The position numbers and the translations under genes are program-made. Shown one piece after another: positions 23,430 through 34,430 of a stretch of 64,000 nt of DNA (within the stretch, counting starts at the first letter, position 1; the number at the start of each line of letters is the position of its first letter). The stretch spans positions 125,116 to 189,115 of the forward strand of contig MNCI01003607.1 of the NCBI GenBank assembly GCA_015680685.1, written 5' to 3'. This stretch comes from Gnetum montanum (lineage: Eukaryota > Streptophyta > Gnetopsida > Gnetales > Gnetaceae). The notes beneath the pieces were generated by a model that was not told the origin of the DNA, searched no databases, and saw only the letters and a list, made by a program, of their open reading frames with translations.

Positions 23430-24290
23430 TTCCTTATGTTATCTATTCCATTCTACTCTATGTAATCTACACAACCAGTGAGATTTTTGAAAATTTGAAT
23501 ATTTCATTACTTTATATGAGCATGTGCATGAGCATACTATTGAGCGGAATAGGAAGGGATTACTTTGACATATATATATGGCATCCTTTTTGGCAATATA
23601 GTGTATAGGATTTAGCCATGTCTGATTTTTGTGGCAAAGCACTATTCTCATGAGAGTTGTATAGGTGACATCCTCTTTTCTCCCCTCTCTTTTTTTCTCT
23701 CTATTTTTGCATATTATAATTTCTAATCCCTTGACTACATTTCCTTCTTCTTCCTTTCATCCATCCTTCTCATCTATTCTCATTCCTCTCTATGTTCAAC
23801 ATTAGTGAGGCCAAACAAGAATCTTTGCCTTGATATAGTGAGAGAATGTTGAGTGTAAAGTGAAGTAAGAAGTGTGAATACTCATATGAGTGAGGTAAGG
23901 AAGAGATCAATTTTAGGAATCTATCTATGTCTCACTTTTATGACACAACACCCTGCTATTGATGTATTAGCAATGTTTCTAGCATACTTTTTCCTTATTT
24001 TATTATTTTTTATTTTCACTTTCATCTATCTTTCTCTATTTCTTTTTCCTTTCATGATATACAATGATGAGGCCAAATAAGTGTCTCTAATTTACTTTGT
24101 TGAGGGTATAATTAAGAGAATTGGGTGGGTCAAAAAAGTATTTTATTTTTCACTTTTTTGTGCTTTCTGGGATCTAGCATGTCCCACTTTTATGACTTAG
24201 CACTTCATCATGGGTGTATCGATAATATCATAGACTTTCTCCCCATTATTTCACTTCATTTAAATCTTCTTATAGGTATTTAGTAACTTG
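23430..24290 (+). repeat. Three diverged tandem units of about 250-320 bp
   Basis: Similar strings recur in order at about 23600, 23920 and 24170: (CTAG/TTAG)CCATGTC(T/C)CACTTTTATGAC, then CATGGGTGTAT-like text, then a pyrimidine-rich stretch. A TGAGGCCAAA(C/T)AA block follows the first two units (near 23806 and 24069). The units are old and AT-rich. I see no coding function; the 68-codon frame at 23874-24080 falls inside the repeat. Confidence 0.55.
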
Positions 24291-24895
24291 TGTCTTTTCT
24301 TGATGGATTTTCCTTCAACTTTTTAGTAGCATTCATCAAGAAGGAGAAATGTTATATCTACTTTGGCTTCTTCTTTTTTACATAAGTCAATGTTTTGGTT
24401 ACATCCCATGGCTTTTTTAGCTTAATTCATCTTTAATAGTTATAGATTTGACATTCTGTGTGATTGGCAATATTTTTCTTTTCTCTTCATTTTCAATGTC
24501 CATAAAAAATGATGCCTTGCATCATTTGTGGAATTATATTGGATGTTTATTTTTTAGTCTTCAATTTTGACATCCAGTGTTATCTCCTACATCAATTTTA
24601 ACTTTGACTATTTCAATAGTTCTTATTCTTAATGTCCAATTTCATTTTTCCCTTTGACATTCAATGTTAATATCACTTTCAATGTCTAATGTGACTTTAA
24701 ATTTTGAACATTTATTGCATTTACACATATCATTTATCCTATACAGTACCTTATAGAAGATTTTGTGGAATCTGATGTATCATTTCTTCACAATCTATAA
24801 GGCATTCATGACCTATAAATAGGAGGATAACCCTAAATAAAAAAGGGTTGTTTGGTTGAGAATCAGTTGATCAGAAACTAGTTGGAAACTAATTA
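24291..24895. other. AT-rich DNA with scattered TTGACATCCAGTGT-like words
   Basis: Short related words (TTTGACATTCAATGT, TTGACATCCAGTGT, AATGTCCAATTTC) repeat irregularly at about 24450-24700. No gene is visible. This is the left flank of element A2. Confidence 0.4.
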
Positions 24896-24900
24896 GACTT

Positions 24901-25712
24901 TGATGAGTGGTTAGGTACCCCTACACTCAACCATACGAATACGAGTGTCTCATGCATGATCTGGTCAAACTCCAAGGACTAACTGCTTATGCACCTTAAT
25001 GGAACACTTAAGGTTAATCAATCGCTATCTTCCCAAACTTACTTGTATTGTCATAGTTGTATGGTTAAGTAAGCTTGAGGTATATGATTTTTATATCTTT
25101 TGTCTTTTAATGTCTTTACGCTAATGAGGAAAGGTGAAGAGAACTAAATGGATACTTTTGCTAACTATTCACTAACTAAGTTCCAATTGTCCTAGCACCA
25201 GTATCCATTCCCACTTGCCGCACACACCCTGAACCATTGCAACACTGTTGGGATTAACAAACACTACTCGTTACTAGGTTACAAAGCATTACACACGTGC
25301 TTGAAGCGGTTGTACTGAATGCACTTAACTAGGAGAGTCAAGGGTTGAGAGAGATTTAACTATTTAGGAAAGAATTTAAACATTTAACAATAATTAAATC
25401 CTATTTAGCTTAGTCCACATGCTGCAAGGTTTATCACAAAGTTCGTCTTTATTACCGTACACAAATGTGTTCTTAGGTACAATTTTCTCGAATAAAGATC
25501 CGTTCACTTTAAGGCTCTTACTACGAGCACATGGAAATTATTCTAACTCTGGAATGGTAAAACTGCTATAGTTTGGCTAAGGGTCTAAATCTAGATGTGT
25601 GAACAAGGGAAAGCCACCTCTTATTTATAGATGTTGCGGTGGGCCGCGATATCGCATACATGATATCGCAGGGCTGGACTCAATAACGCGTATTCGATAT
25701 CACAACTCATCA
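24901..25712 (-). mobile_element. A2 3' LTR
   Basis: 812 bases, TGATGAG to CTCATCA. The U3 keeps one perfect GCGATATCGC (near 25644-25653) and several decayed ones. A minus-strand TATAAATAAGAG lies near 25620-25630. The polypurine tract adjoins its right edge, which fixes it as the 3' LTR of a minus-strand element. Confidence 0.92.
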
Positions 25713-25721
25713 TACCCCCAT
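25713..25721 (-). promoter_or_regulatory. A2 polypurine tract (ATGGGGGTA)
   Basis: Directly next to the 3' LTR. The same string adjoins the 3' LTRs of A3 and A4, within a wider conserved block of about 70 bases (ACTC-AGGATGAGTT...CAGTCATGGGGGTA). It would prime plus-strand DNA synthesis. Confidence 0.85.
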
Positions 25722-25759
25722 GACTGAATAACAACTCATCCTCGAGTTCCTTACAAAAT

Positions 25760-26401
25760 ATTGGAAAGGTATGGGATTATTGACTTTAATGATACTAATG
25801 GTGAATGGGGTGACATGTGAATGGATCATCATTACAACACATGACAATATTAGTGTTCATGACAACAAGAGTGAACACTATACACATTTGACATCCAACC
25901 TTATTTGGTAGCTGAGAGAGAAGAGAGAAGAGAGAGAGAGAAAAGAAGAAGTTTTTTACTATTGACACCAAGATTGTTCTTTTTGTTGTCCATCCATAAC
26001 CACGCCATCAATCTTGTTCCTTTCATGAATGCTCCAGCACTAGTCCATTCCAAGTGTTTCCTCTGAATCCAATCCATTGGTTTGTGATTGTCATCTACAC
26101 ACACAACACAATCTTATATTAGCAAGGGTAAATGAATCACAATGCATTTGATACCTTGCCCTAGTGAAAAGTCCATTGGCTGAGTTGTGGTATGGCTAAT
26201 GCAAATTTTGGAGATATAACACTGGTGGCTATCCAAGGTGTAGGGGTTTAGAGAAAATTGAGAAAATTGGACCAAGACCCCCATGACTGAGAGTGAACCT
26301 CTGGTAGCGAGAGAATGGAAAAAGATAAGGAATAAGAAAGATGGAGAAAAAGAAACAATGGCAATGCTGATAAAATGGATGTTAGGGGTGGAAATGAACA
26401 A
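25760..26401 (-). pseudogene. A2 env-position reading frame, shared with A4
   Basis: One frame runs from about 26401 to 25901 with a single stop at 26114-26116, and further stops downstream. It starts with a hydrophobic stretch (FISIAIVSFSPSFLFLIFF). It then has PYTLDSHQCYISKI, QPMDFSLGQGIKCI, DCVVCVDDNH and, in the second part, KGTRLMAWLWMDN. The A4 frame at 61053-61590 aligns in the same reading frame (PYTLGSYQ, SRQGINYI, DCVVCVDGNH). I do not recognise a family. The place, between integrase and 3' LTR, is that of env-like genes in Athila elements; the hydrophobic stretch could be a membrane segment (inference). Confidence 0.5.
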
Positions 26402-27909
26402 AATAAAAGTTGATTGTAGGAATGTTTAAGGGAAAGAAATTAACTGATGCACCAAATAGGAATGCCAGTGGGTCCTCCCCAAAGCAGGCTCATGCCCTTA
26501 ATGCCCTGACAATCCCACATTCAAAGAGTCTGTAGGCTCTAGAAATGTCATTTGGAAGCAAGAGTTAAAGTCTTAACCATAAGAGTTTACGAAAAATAAA
26601 ATAATGCAACTGGCAATGAGGTGAAAAATGGAGAAAGAAGGATGGAAATAAGAGAATGGAATGGAGTCTCAAGAATAAGGTGGTGTACAGCCCTTTATGT
26701 ATTAATGATTAATGTGACTGAGTAGATCTCATTCCAAATCTAGCCTCAAACAATCCACATCCAGTGACTTCACATTAATACATTTGGCCAATCCATCCAC
26801 TTGAAGTAACAAGAATGCTTCTGCCAAAAAGTTACCACCATTCTGACGAAATGATAAAGGAGAAAGTAGGAAGTGAGGAAGGGCCTTAGTTAGAGGGAAC
26901 ATGTTTTTTTAGTTCCATAACCAGTGCTTGTAGCCCAGATGATTATTTTGTCTAAGGAGTGTCCTTTGAATTCTCACTTTTCACTTTTCACACTTTCTTA
27001 TCTTTTTTTTTTTTTTTTTGCATGAGAACCACACCATGCAAAGACTTATTATTTTTATTAGCTTAGCTTCCCGATAATGGAGCAACATTGGAATGGTAAG
27101 GAAAACCTAAGGACTAAACATTCAAGCACCCAAGAGAATGACTAACACAAATGCATCAAATCCCCTTGAAGTCACACCCTTTTCAATCCTTGAGACCTTC
27201 CGTAGTTTGAGAAATGTCCAATCACCAATTCGTTGATAGTTCTTATTATTAAGAAAGGGACTGTACATTTCCAAGCCAAGAGAGACCATAGAAATTCATG
27301 TGTGCATGGATGACTTAGATGCATTGCCTATTATATCAAAAGAACCATACCTTAGTATCAACCTTATAAATCAAAGGTAAAAACCAAACATTAGTAATCA
27401 ATAGAATACAGTTCATACCACCATCAGGAGCACTTATTAGATGACAAATCTTACAAACAAACAAACAAAAAAACACACAAAGAAATAAAAGAGTATAAAT
27501 GATGTTGTAAAACAAAAAACAAGAAAAGTGAAAGAAATTTGTAAAAAAAATGTGTAAAACAAAAACTTAAAAAGGAACTGAGGGCCTCAAATGATTAGCA
27601 TAGGTGGCCATCTACCCCATGACTAAGTTGGAAGGGGGAGATTCGAAATAATGAGTGAGGTTGTCCTATCTCCGATGTGTTATGTGCATTGACCATTCTA
27701 GATTCATGGTAAGGGTTTGGTTTATTGCACATTGACCTGTAATATTTTAGGAATTTCTAACTTTCCCCTATTGATGTTTTTAGGTTAAGGGTTGGAAGTT
27801 GGCGACACTCTTGGTCCAGTGCATCTATGCTTTCGATGTGGATGTAAGTTGTTCCCCCAACTAGTTCCATGCACATTGGTGAGTTGCTCTTTCTATTAGC
27901 TATCAACCA
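26402..27909 (-). other. A2 3' non-coding region with pol deletion junction
   Basis: Matches the 3' regions of A1, A3 and A4 (for example the AAATCCCCTTGAAGTCACACC block near 27157, also at about 13540, 35426 and 60330 as relatives). A poly-T tract lies at 27003-27019, followed by ACCACACCATGCAAAGAC. Near 27740-27750 the sequence passes directly from post-integrase DNA into AGGAATTTCTAACTTTCCC, which in A1 (about 16995) lies between protease and RT. That is the deletion junction. Confidence 0.7.
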
Positions 27910-28512
27910 CTAGGTGTCTTCTTGTTGTGTGGTTGCTACATATAGGCACTTGTGTATGTTAATTTCTTGGGCACACCAGTTGCATGCAAGCAATGTTGAA
28001 CGTTCCTGTATGCAATCACACCCTGTATCATTGTATGTGATGCATGGAACTTTCTTCCTCTTGATCTTCTCAAAAGTGTTTTTCTTAGATATTTCAAGAG
28101 AAAGATCATGGATTCCTAGGCATGCATTTGTGGTACTTAGCCATGCCCTTCCCATTATTATTGGGAAGTCCCCTTTGTCATTATTTACTTGTATCACTAG
28201 GAAATTAGCTGGGTATGACCACCCACACATAGTGGTAACGATGTCCTCCACTAGTCCTAAGGGAACAATGATGGACTGGTCAGCCAGCTCTAAGAAAATA
28301 TTGCTCTTATTTAGTAGAGGTAGGTTCTAGGCTTTATACATCTCTTGTGATATTAAGTTGAATCTGGAACCTAAGTCCAGAAGAGCTTTACATGGTTCAT
28401 TCCCAGCAACTTGGAGATAGATTAAAGGACTTCTAGGATCAAATAATTTCTTGGGAAGGTGGCCCTCCTTAGTCCAGTCAGTCATGGCATGTGTTAACAT
28501 AACCTTGTACAT
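27910..28512 (-). pseudogene. A2 aspartic protease
   Basis: The best-preserved protease of the family here. It starts near MLTHAMTDWTKEGHLPKKLF (28505 downwards), with active-site block KALLDLGSRFNLIS at about 28345-28385, one stop, then VEDIVTTMCGWSYPANFLVI and FPIIMGRAWLS. Only one in-frame stop separates the two halves. Protease cleaves gag-pol in active relatives. It is the last coding domain in A2, because RT to integrase are deleted. Confidence 0.8.
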
Positions 28513-28530
28513 TGAGCTCTGCTTTTGGTT

Positions 28531-29947
28531 TCAAGGGAGCTCTGAAGCCTTATTTGATGGAGGAGCATTCAAAGGTTCAACCGCTTGTGGTTGTGAGAGC
28601 ATGGTTGGATTGTTGGTTCTAAAACAAGGTCTTCTCTTTGTACGATTGTTAGAACCAGTAGTGGGTTGAAGGTTTATATCTCTCGTAGCATTGCGTTGTT
28701 GTAGTTGAGTGGGGAGTTCCCCTTGCATTGCTGGAGTAGGTGGTAATGGAGCTATTAATGTGAGAGTTTCGGATGGTTTTGGAGGATGGTATGTCTGTGG
28801 TTTTTCTCTCCTAGGAGAAGGAGTCCTATAATACTCCTAAGCTTGGTAGTGACGTTGTGGTGTCACGTGACCAATAGAGTCATGTGGAGAGATTGGCTAC
28901 TACACGTAATAGCCATATGGATCTGGTTGCCGGTAAGGGTATTTTTGCCTTGGCAGTGGCATCCCCCATGCCTATGGGTATTACCACTATTGGTGTTGCT
29001 TAATAGGTTGCGGTGGGATTCCACTTGGATAATATGCTAAAGGTTTGTGGAACTGCCTTGGGTTACCTTGGGGATACGGTAGCCTTTGGGGTGCTTGTCG
29101 TTTGTTAAGTTGTGGGTTGAGTGGATACATCCCAGACTCTTGTAGATGTGAGATTACTGGGCAACATCCCTTAGGATGGTCATATTGGCATATCTTACAT
29201 CCACCATCATTACTGTATTAGAATCCACAACCTCATTGGTGATAGCCATTTTACCCTTACCTTTGTTACGTGCATGGTCTAAGTCCCTCTTTTTCTTTTT
29301 ATCATAGTGACTACCTCGTTGCTTAGACTCCTCTACGATTTTGAGAATGGTTTCAAATCTACTATCTAGGGAGTTCCACATTTGGTCTACCTTTGCTAAA
29401 ACTTCTACTGTTAATTTTTAGAGCAGCAAGGTTTTCCTATTCACCATCTCCTCCAGTGGTGACTCTTCCTCCTCCTCATAGAATCTCACTCCCCTTTTCA
29501 AAGGGAAGGATAGTGGTTGTACTCTTCCACACTTTCTCTCTTACGCAGCTCCCCTTCTTCCTTGGCTACTTGCTCCAACAATCTATGGACTTGATGGAAC
29601 CTAAGCTCTGATAATCTCCCTTGGTCATACATTCCAAGGGTTCTCCTGGTTTCATGCCTAAGTCCATCTACGAGATGACGTAGTTACTCCTGCTGCGAGT
29701 AACCATTACCTAGGCAATGATGTAATAGTGCATAATATAGGCCCATGGTAGCATCCAAGGGTTCATGAGTTCTTTGCTTCCATCCTTGGATTTGCTTTCA
29801 CAGGTTAGACACACGAGAGTATGTTTGATACTTATCATTAAACAGTTCTAGCATCGTACTCCACCTTCAAATGGATTTCGGTTCTAAGGACCAGTACCAA
29901 CTTTTCGCTTCTTTCATCAGTGTCCTTGGGAAAAAAATTGATTTTTG
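28531..29947 (-). pseudogene. A2 gag, C-terminal part
   Basis: Continues the gag interrupted by A3. The rest of the Retrotrans_gag-like domain is at about 29640-29947. MWNSLDSRFETILKIVEES is at about 29325-29381. A knuckle region CQYDHPKGCCPVISHLQESG lies near 29140-29210. A proline-rich tail runs to about 28600. The frame shifts near the knuckle. Position 29948-29952 is the left CCACT copy made by the A3 insertion. Confidence 0.78.
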
Positions 29948-29952
29948 CCACT

Positions 29953-30851
29953 TGATGAGCGGCTAGGTACCCCTACGCCCAACCATACGAATCACAAGCA
30001 TTCACGCATGACTTGGTCGAAATCCGCAGACTGTAAGCACTTAACATACACCAGACTTCTAACTAGTGAAACCTTGGGTTAGAATGGTCATTTTCATCCT
30101 AATCTCACTTTTGAGGTTCTATTTATGATGGTTAAGTGAGACTAAGACTAATGATTTTTATATCTTTTTAATTGTATTTTCGATGGCTAATTATCTTGGA
30201 AAGTAAGAGTAGAATATTAATTAATCTAACATTATCTTAATCTAAATCTTAACTACTCCTAACATAAGTATCTGGTCCCATCTTCTGAGCATGTTCTGAG
30301 CATCTCCTAACACTTTTGGGTTACCAGATGTTAAGCATCATTGAGCTTACCAAGTTTTTGGTTTACGTTCGAGATGGTCGTACTTATGGTCTTTAAGAAC
30401 TACAAATGAACAATAGTGATGAAAATTATAATAATAAAAACTTAAGTAATTAACAAGTAACTAATAAAGCATAAACATATTAAACTATTGAATGCATAAA
30501 ATAACTAAGTCCAAATGATGCAAGGAATGCTTGAATAGTTTGTCTTTATTGTTATCACACCAATGGGCTTAGATACATCAATGCTCGAATCAAGAGCTGA
30601 TCACTTTTCTTACACCTGCTGCAGGCACTTGGAAAATATTCTATCTCCTGCAGGAACAAACTGCAAGAGCTTCACTACAACTACTAAAAATTTGCCTAAA
30701 TGAGGTAAAATGCCCTCTTATTTATAGGTTGGGATAAGTTGCTGCATAAAAAGGGCCACATCAACGCAAGGAGGCTACGTCGATGGGCCTGCATCGATGT
30801 GGTCGCGTATACATGGCCCAGTCGACACATTGACTTAATGACACTTCATCA
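29953..30851 (-). mobile_element. A3 3' LTR
   Basis: 899 bases, TGATGAG to TTCATCA. The U3 has CATCGATG and GTCGAC-like sites and GTATACATGG, not GATATC palindromes. A minus-strand TATAAATAAGAG lies near 30716-30727. The polypurine tract adjoins at 30852. Confidence 0.93.
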
Positions 30852-30860
30852 TACCCCCAT
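30852..30860 (-). promoter_or_regulatory. A3 polypurine tract (ATGGGGGTA)
   Basis: Adjacent to the 3' LTR, in the same conserved block as in A2 and A4. Confidence 0.85.
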
Positions 30861-30934
30861 GACTGAGCAAAAACTCATCCTTGAGTTACTTTACAATTTG
30901 GAAGGTATGGATTCTTAATTACAACACACATAAC

Positions 30935-33530
30935 TTAAACACATACATGACACACACATGACACAACATGAATTTGACCAACTACCCGAGTTACAAAGGA
31001 GGAAAAATTACAAAAATGGTGGTGTTCAGCGAAAATATTGAACACGTCGCTAGTCTTGGAGCCTCTACTATGTAGGATGATGCATAAAATTGCTAGAGAA
31101 GAACACATTGTCCCTGGGGGCAGTGGTTCTAATGGACATTCTCCAGCCTTTGACCCATGCGTTGGTGGTGGCACGGATGTCGATAGCCCCGTAGCTGTTG
31201 CAACTGCTAGAGGTAGCCGAAAAGCCTCCAAGAGAGCCCTCATTTTTTCTTCTTTTCTTCTAGGGTCATTCATGGTCCAGGTAGCTTCTCCAATGTGTGC
31301 TAGAATTGGAACCTCCCAAGGGCAAGGCAGCACCGGAAGGAGTTCTTTTAAGTTGACAAACCAGGCTGCAAACTGCTTGGGTTCGATGTTGAATGCTCGG
31401 ATTGATGCTTGCAGCTACTGGTAGTCATTGATTCTGCAGGCCAAGTGCTTTGCAACTATACATTGTCCTTCAAAGCTTGTGTGGAGGACCTCAAGTTCTG
31501 CGTTTGCTATTTCCAGCCTTTGTTTTGTTACCTTGTGCACCTGGAACTCTCCCTCATATAGGGAATACACGGCCGCCACTTGTTTTTCCAATTCTATTTA
31601 TGGTCTCCCAGCTATGAGCATAGCCAGGTTTGCATATTGAAGGTTGGCCAACTCCATGTATTCTATCATCTACTCAATCCATAACTCCTTCAGGCATATT
31701 TCTGGTTTATTATAGGCGTTCAACCCATCGAAGATAGATGGCCATACATCACCTCCCTCTTGGAGCTGCTAGAGGACTTGGTTCATTTTGGCTTTAGCAA
31801 CTTGAATGTGCTTCTCATTTACCTCCTTCTGCAATCCCACTTGATCCCTGTAATGATTTTTGTCTTTTTCAAATTTTAGGACCTCATTCTTCCAAGTGGT
31901 AATTTCGATTGTAGACTTCTATCACAATGCCTGAACCTCCTCCATTGACAGATTTTGATTTTCACCAACCAACCTTCTTATGTCAACATTCACCCTAGCT
32001 AGCTCCTCCTACTATTGGTGGATAAAATCTTTCATGTGTTCTTTCTCCGCACAAACATTGCGCAGGTGATGAACCTCCACAGTCAGCTGCACGTTCTCCT
32101 GGCGAACCTCTGCCAAGTCCTTTTCTAAATAATATGCGTGAGTGTCTGCCAAGGACTTGTTGAAGATTTTTGTCTCTCGCACATCCTCAACAACTTGATG
32201 TTTAAGTTGAATTTGTTGAAAAGCTTCATTTCTGGTGATTTCATGGTTGAGGATGGCTGGATCGGCAAGCTGGGCTCTTAATTGGGCTACTTCAGTTGCC
32301 AAGCGTTGACAAGTAGCTTGAGTAGCTTCAAGTTTCCCTTTCAAAATGAGGCTCTTGGTCCTTGCTAAGAGTAGCTCTGATTGGGTCATAGTAATGTTGT
32401 CCAAAAGGTCGAAGACATCAGGAAGCGATTGCCCAATTCCCACCAGTTGGTCCAACAACTCTTCATGTTGGGCTGCATCAATCTTGCTATGCAAAATTCT
32501 GACAGAGACCTGTACATCTTGTAGTCCATGAATGTTTGGTATAGGTGCTGTTGGTGCATTAAGAACCATAGCAATTGTATCAGTAACCACTTTGGCCATA
32601 ACTTCCTATCCCTGGTGTTGCATCACCAGGACCATCGCCTCTTCACCATCTTCCAAGCATACCGAGAAGGTAGCAACATTCCGTGAGATTTTAGAGAATA
32701 ACTATTGGGTTGTAGTTGATACATCTCAGATGCTTGGATTTGTTCTAGTTGGAATTTGTGCTAAGGTAGCGGAGAATATCGACCCTACCCTTTCAAGCAA
32801 GCTAACTGATTGAGCCACTTGCTCTAGGTGGCTCATGGTAGGGCAATAGACCGAAGGGTCTTCTCCTCCACTAGTCCTACCAGATTGCTCTTGCTATCTC
32901 AAGAGCATTTCCTAGATCTTGCAGATGTATTCTCCCATGGTTTGTGAGCCCGGCTGCGTTGTTTGTGTAGGTGGTAGAGGTGGTTTCTACTCCTCCTCTG
33001 TCTGTGTGGCAACAAGAGTTTTATCTTTCATCATCTCTCACCACAAGGTAATTGGGGCACGTTGGATTATATCATTAGAATATCATGCTATCCCTACCTG
33101 TTTTCATGACTTTCGAATTAGGCAGGGAAAGGGGAGAGCTCATCTTCCATGTTCATTCTCAATGAACCTCTTTTCAATCTCAAAAAATAGTAGCTGTGGA
33201 AGACTCATGGGAAATTTTCCACTCAAGGCAGCACATGCACAAGTGGAGAAGGTAGTGATTTTGCTGGGTCTTACCATTGGATTCAAATGGTAAGACACAA
33301 TCTTTGAGTACACTCTCTCCACCATGGTCAAGGAGCCAAATTCCTTACACTCTACCTTGTAGCACCGTTTGGTCCATTGCGCCTTTACCTTAGGATCGGC
33401 TTGCTTTGAAATTTCTACCACATCTGCCCCAAACATTAGGCAACCCCAGAGCTTACACTATTGCTTTCGAAGAGTAAGAGACATAAATGTCTTTGATTCT
33501 TACTCTAGATCCTAGTTGTCAATTCGTCCA
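30935..33530 (-). pseudogene. A3 long env-position reading frame with coiled-coil character
   Basis: A single frame can be followed from the gap edge (about 33530) to a stop near 30935, roughly 860 codons, broken by in-frame stops and no clear frameshift. Most stops are TAG or TGA where CAG or CGA is plausible. Order: a globular part with CYKVECKEFGSLTMVERVYSK (33436-33140); ALPFPCLIRKS (about 33110); a proline-rich linker with KPPLPPTQTTQPGSQ near 32950; then long heptad-like helices (32599-32012, for example KGKLEATQATCQRLATEVAQ) continuing to about 31400; and a C-terminal part with WFVNLKELLPVLP. The globular part faintly resembles the 'putative plant transposon protein' domain of Athila relatives (a guess). 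The function is unknown, and the start lies in the gap. Confidence 0.62.
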
Positions 33531-34262
33531 NNNNNNNNNNNNNNNNNNNNNNNNNNNNNNNNNNNNNNNNNNNNNNNNNNNNNNNNNNNNNNNNNNNNNN
33601 NNNNNNNNNNNNNNNNNNNNNNNNNNNNNNNNNNNNNNNNNNNNNNNNNNNNNNNNNNNNNNNNNNNNNNNNNNNNNNNNNNNNNNNNNNNNNNNNNNNN
33701 NNNNNNNNNNNNNNNNNNNNNNNNNNNNNNNNNNNNNNNNNNNNNNNNNNNNNNNNNNNNNNNNNNNNNNNNNNNNNNNNNNNNNNNNNNNNNNNNNNNN
33801 NNNNNNNNNNNNNNNNNNNNNNNNNNNNNNNNNNNNNNNNNNNNNNNNNNNNNNNNNNNNNNNNNNNNNNNNNNNNNNNNNNNNNNNNNNNNNNNNNNNN
33901 NNNNNNNNNNNNNNNNNNNNNNNNNNNNNNNNNNNNNNNNNNNNNNNNNNNNNNNNNNNNNNNNNNNNNNNNNNNNNNNNNNNNNNNNNNNNNNNNNNNN
34001 NNNNNNNNNNNNNNNNNNNNNNNNNNNNNNNNNNNNNNNNNNNNNNNNNNNNNNNNNNNNNNNNNNNNNNNNNNNNNNNNNNNNNNNNNNNNNNNNNNNN
34101 NNNNNNNNNNNNNNNNNNNNNNNNNNNNNNNNNNNNNNNNNNNNNNNNNNNNNNNNNNNNNNNNNNNNNNNNNNNNNNNNNNNNNNNNNNNNNNNNNNNN
34201 NNNNNNNNNNNNNNNNNNNNNNNNNNNNNNNNNNNNNNNNNNNNNNNNNNNNNNNNNNNNNN
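33531..34262. other. Assembly gap (732 N)
   Basis: Hides the start of the A3 env-position frame and the sequence between it and the promoter-like block. Confidence 1.
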
Positions 34263-34430
34263 TTGGACTCCTAATGATGAAAAATACAAAGCGCAATGGG
34301 TGTATATATAGGGGTTGGCCGTTGCATTGATAGGGCCATGTATACATAGGCACTGTGTATATGGGGCCTTGTATATGCAACACTGTACACCTGTAGACCA
34401 GCGTTGACCAACCCATAAAACACTCGAAAT
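34263..34430 (-). promoter_or_regulatory. U3-like promoter block inside A3, upstream of the extra frame
   Basis: On the minus strand the block reads GTTGCATATAC...CCATATACACAG...GTATACATGGCCC...CAACC followed by CCTATATATACACCC (TATA box near 34303-34312). The A3 LTR U3 has the same style: GTATACAGGG, GTATATG, CATGGCCCC, then CCTATAAATAAGAG. The block points toward the extra frame. It is either an internal promoter or the end of another LTR hidden in the gap. Confidence 0.45.

Noticed and set aside
32346-32813. Plus-strand frames opposite the A3 coiled-coil frame
   Set aside because: Shadows of the minus-strand frame; low complexity and no motif.
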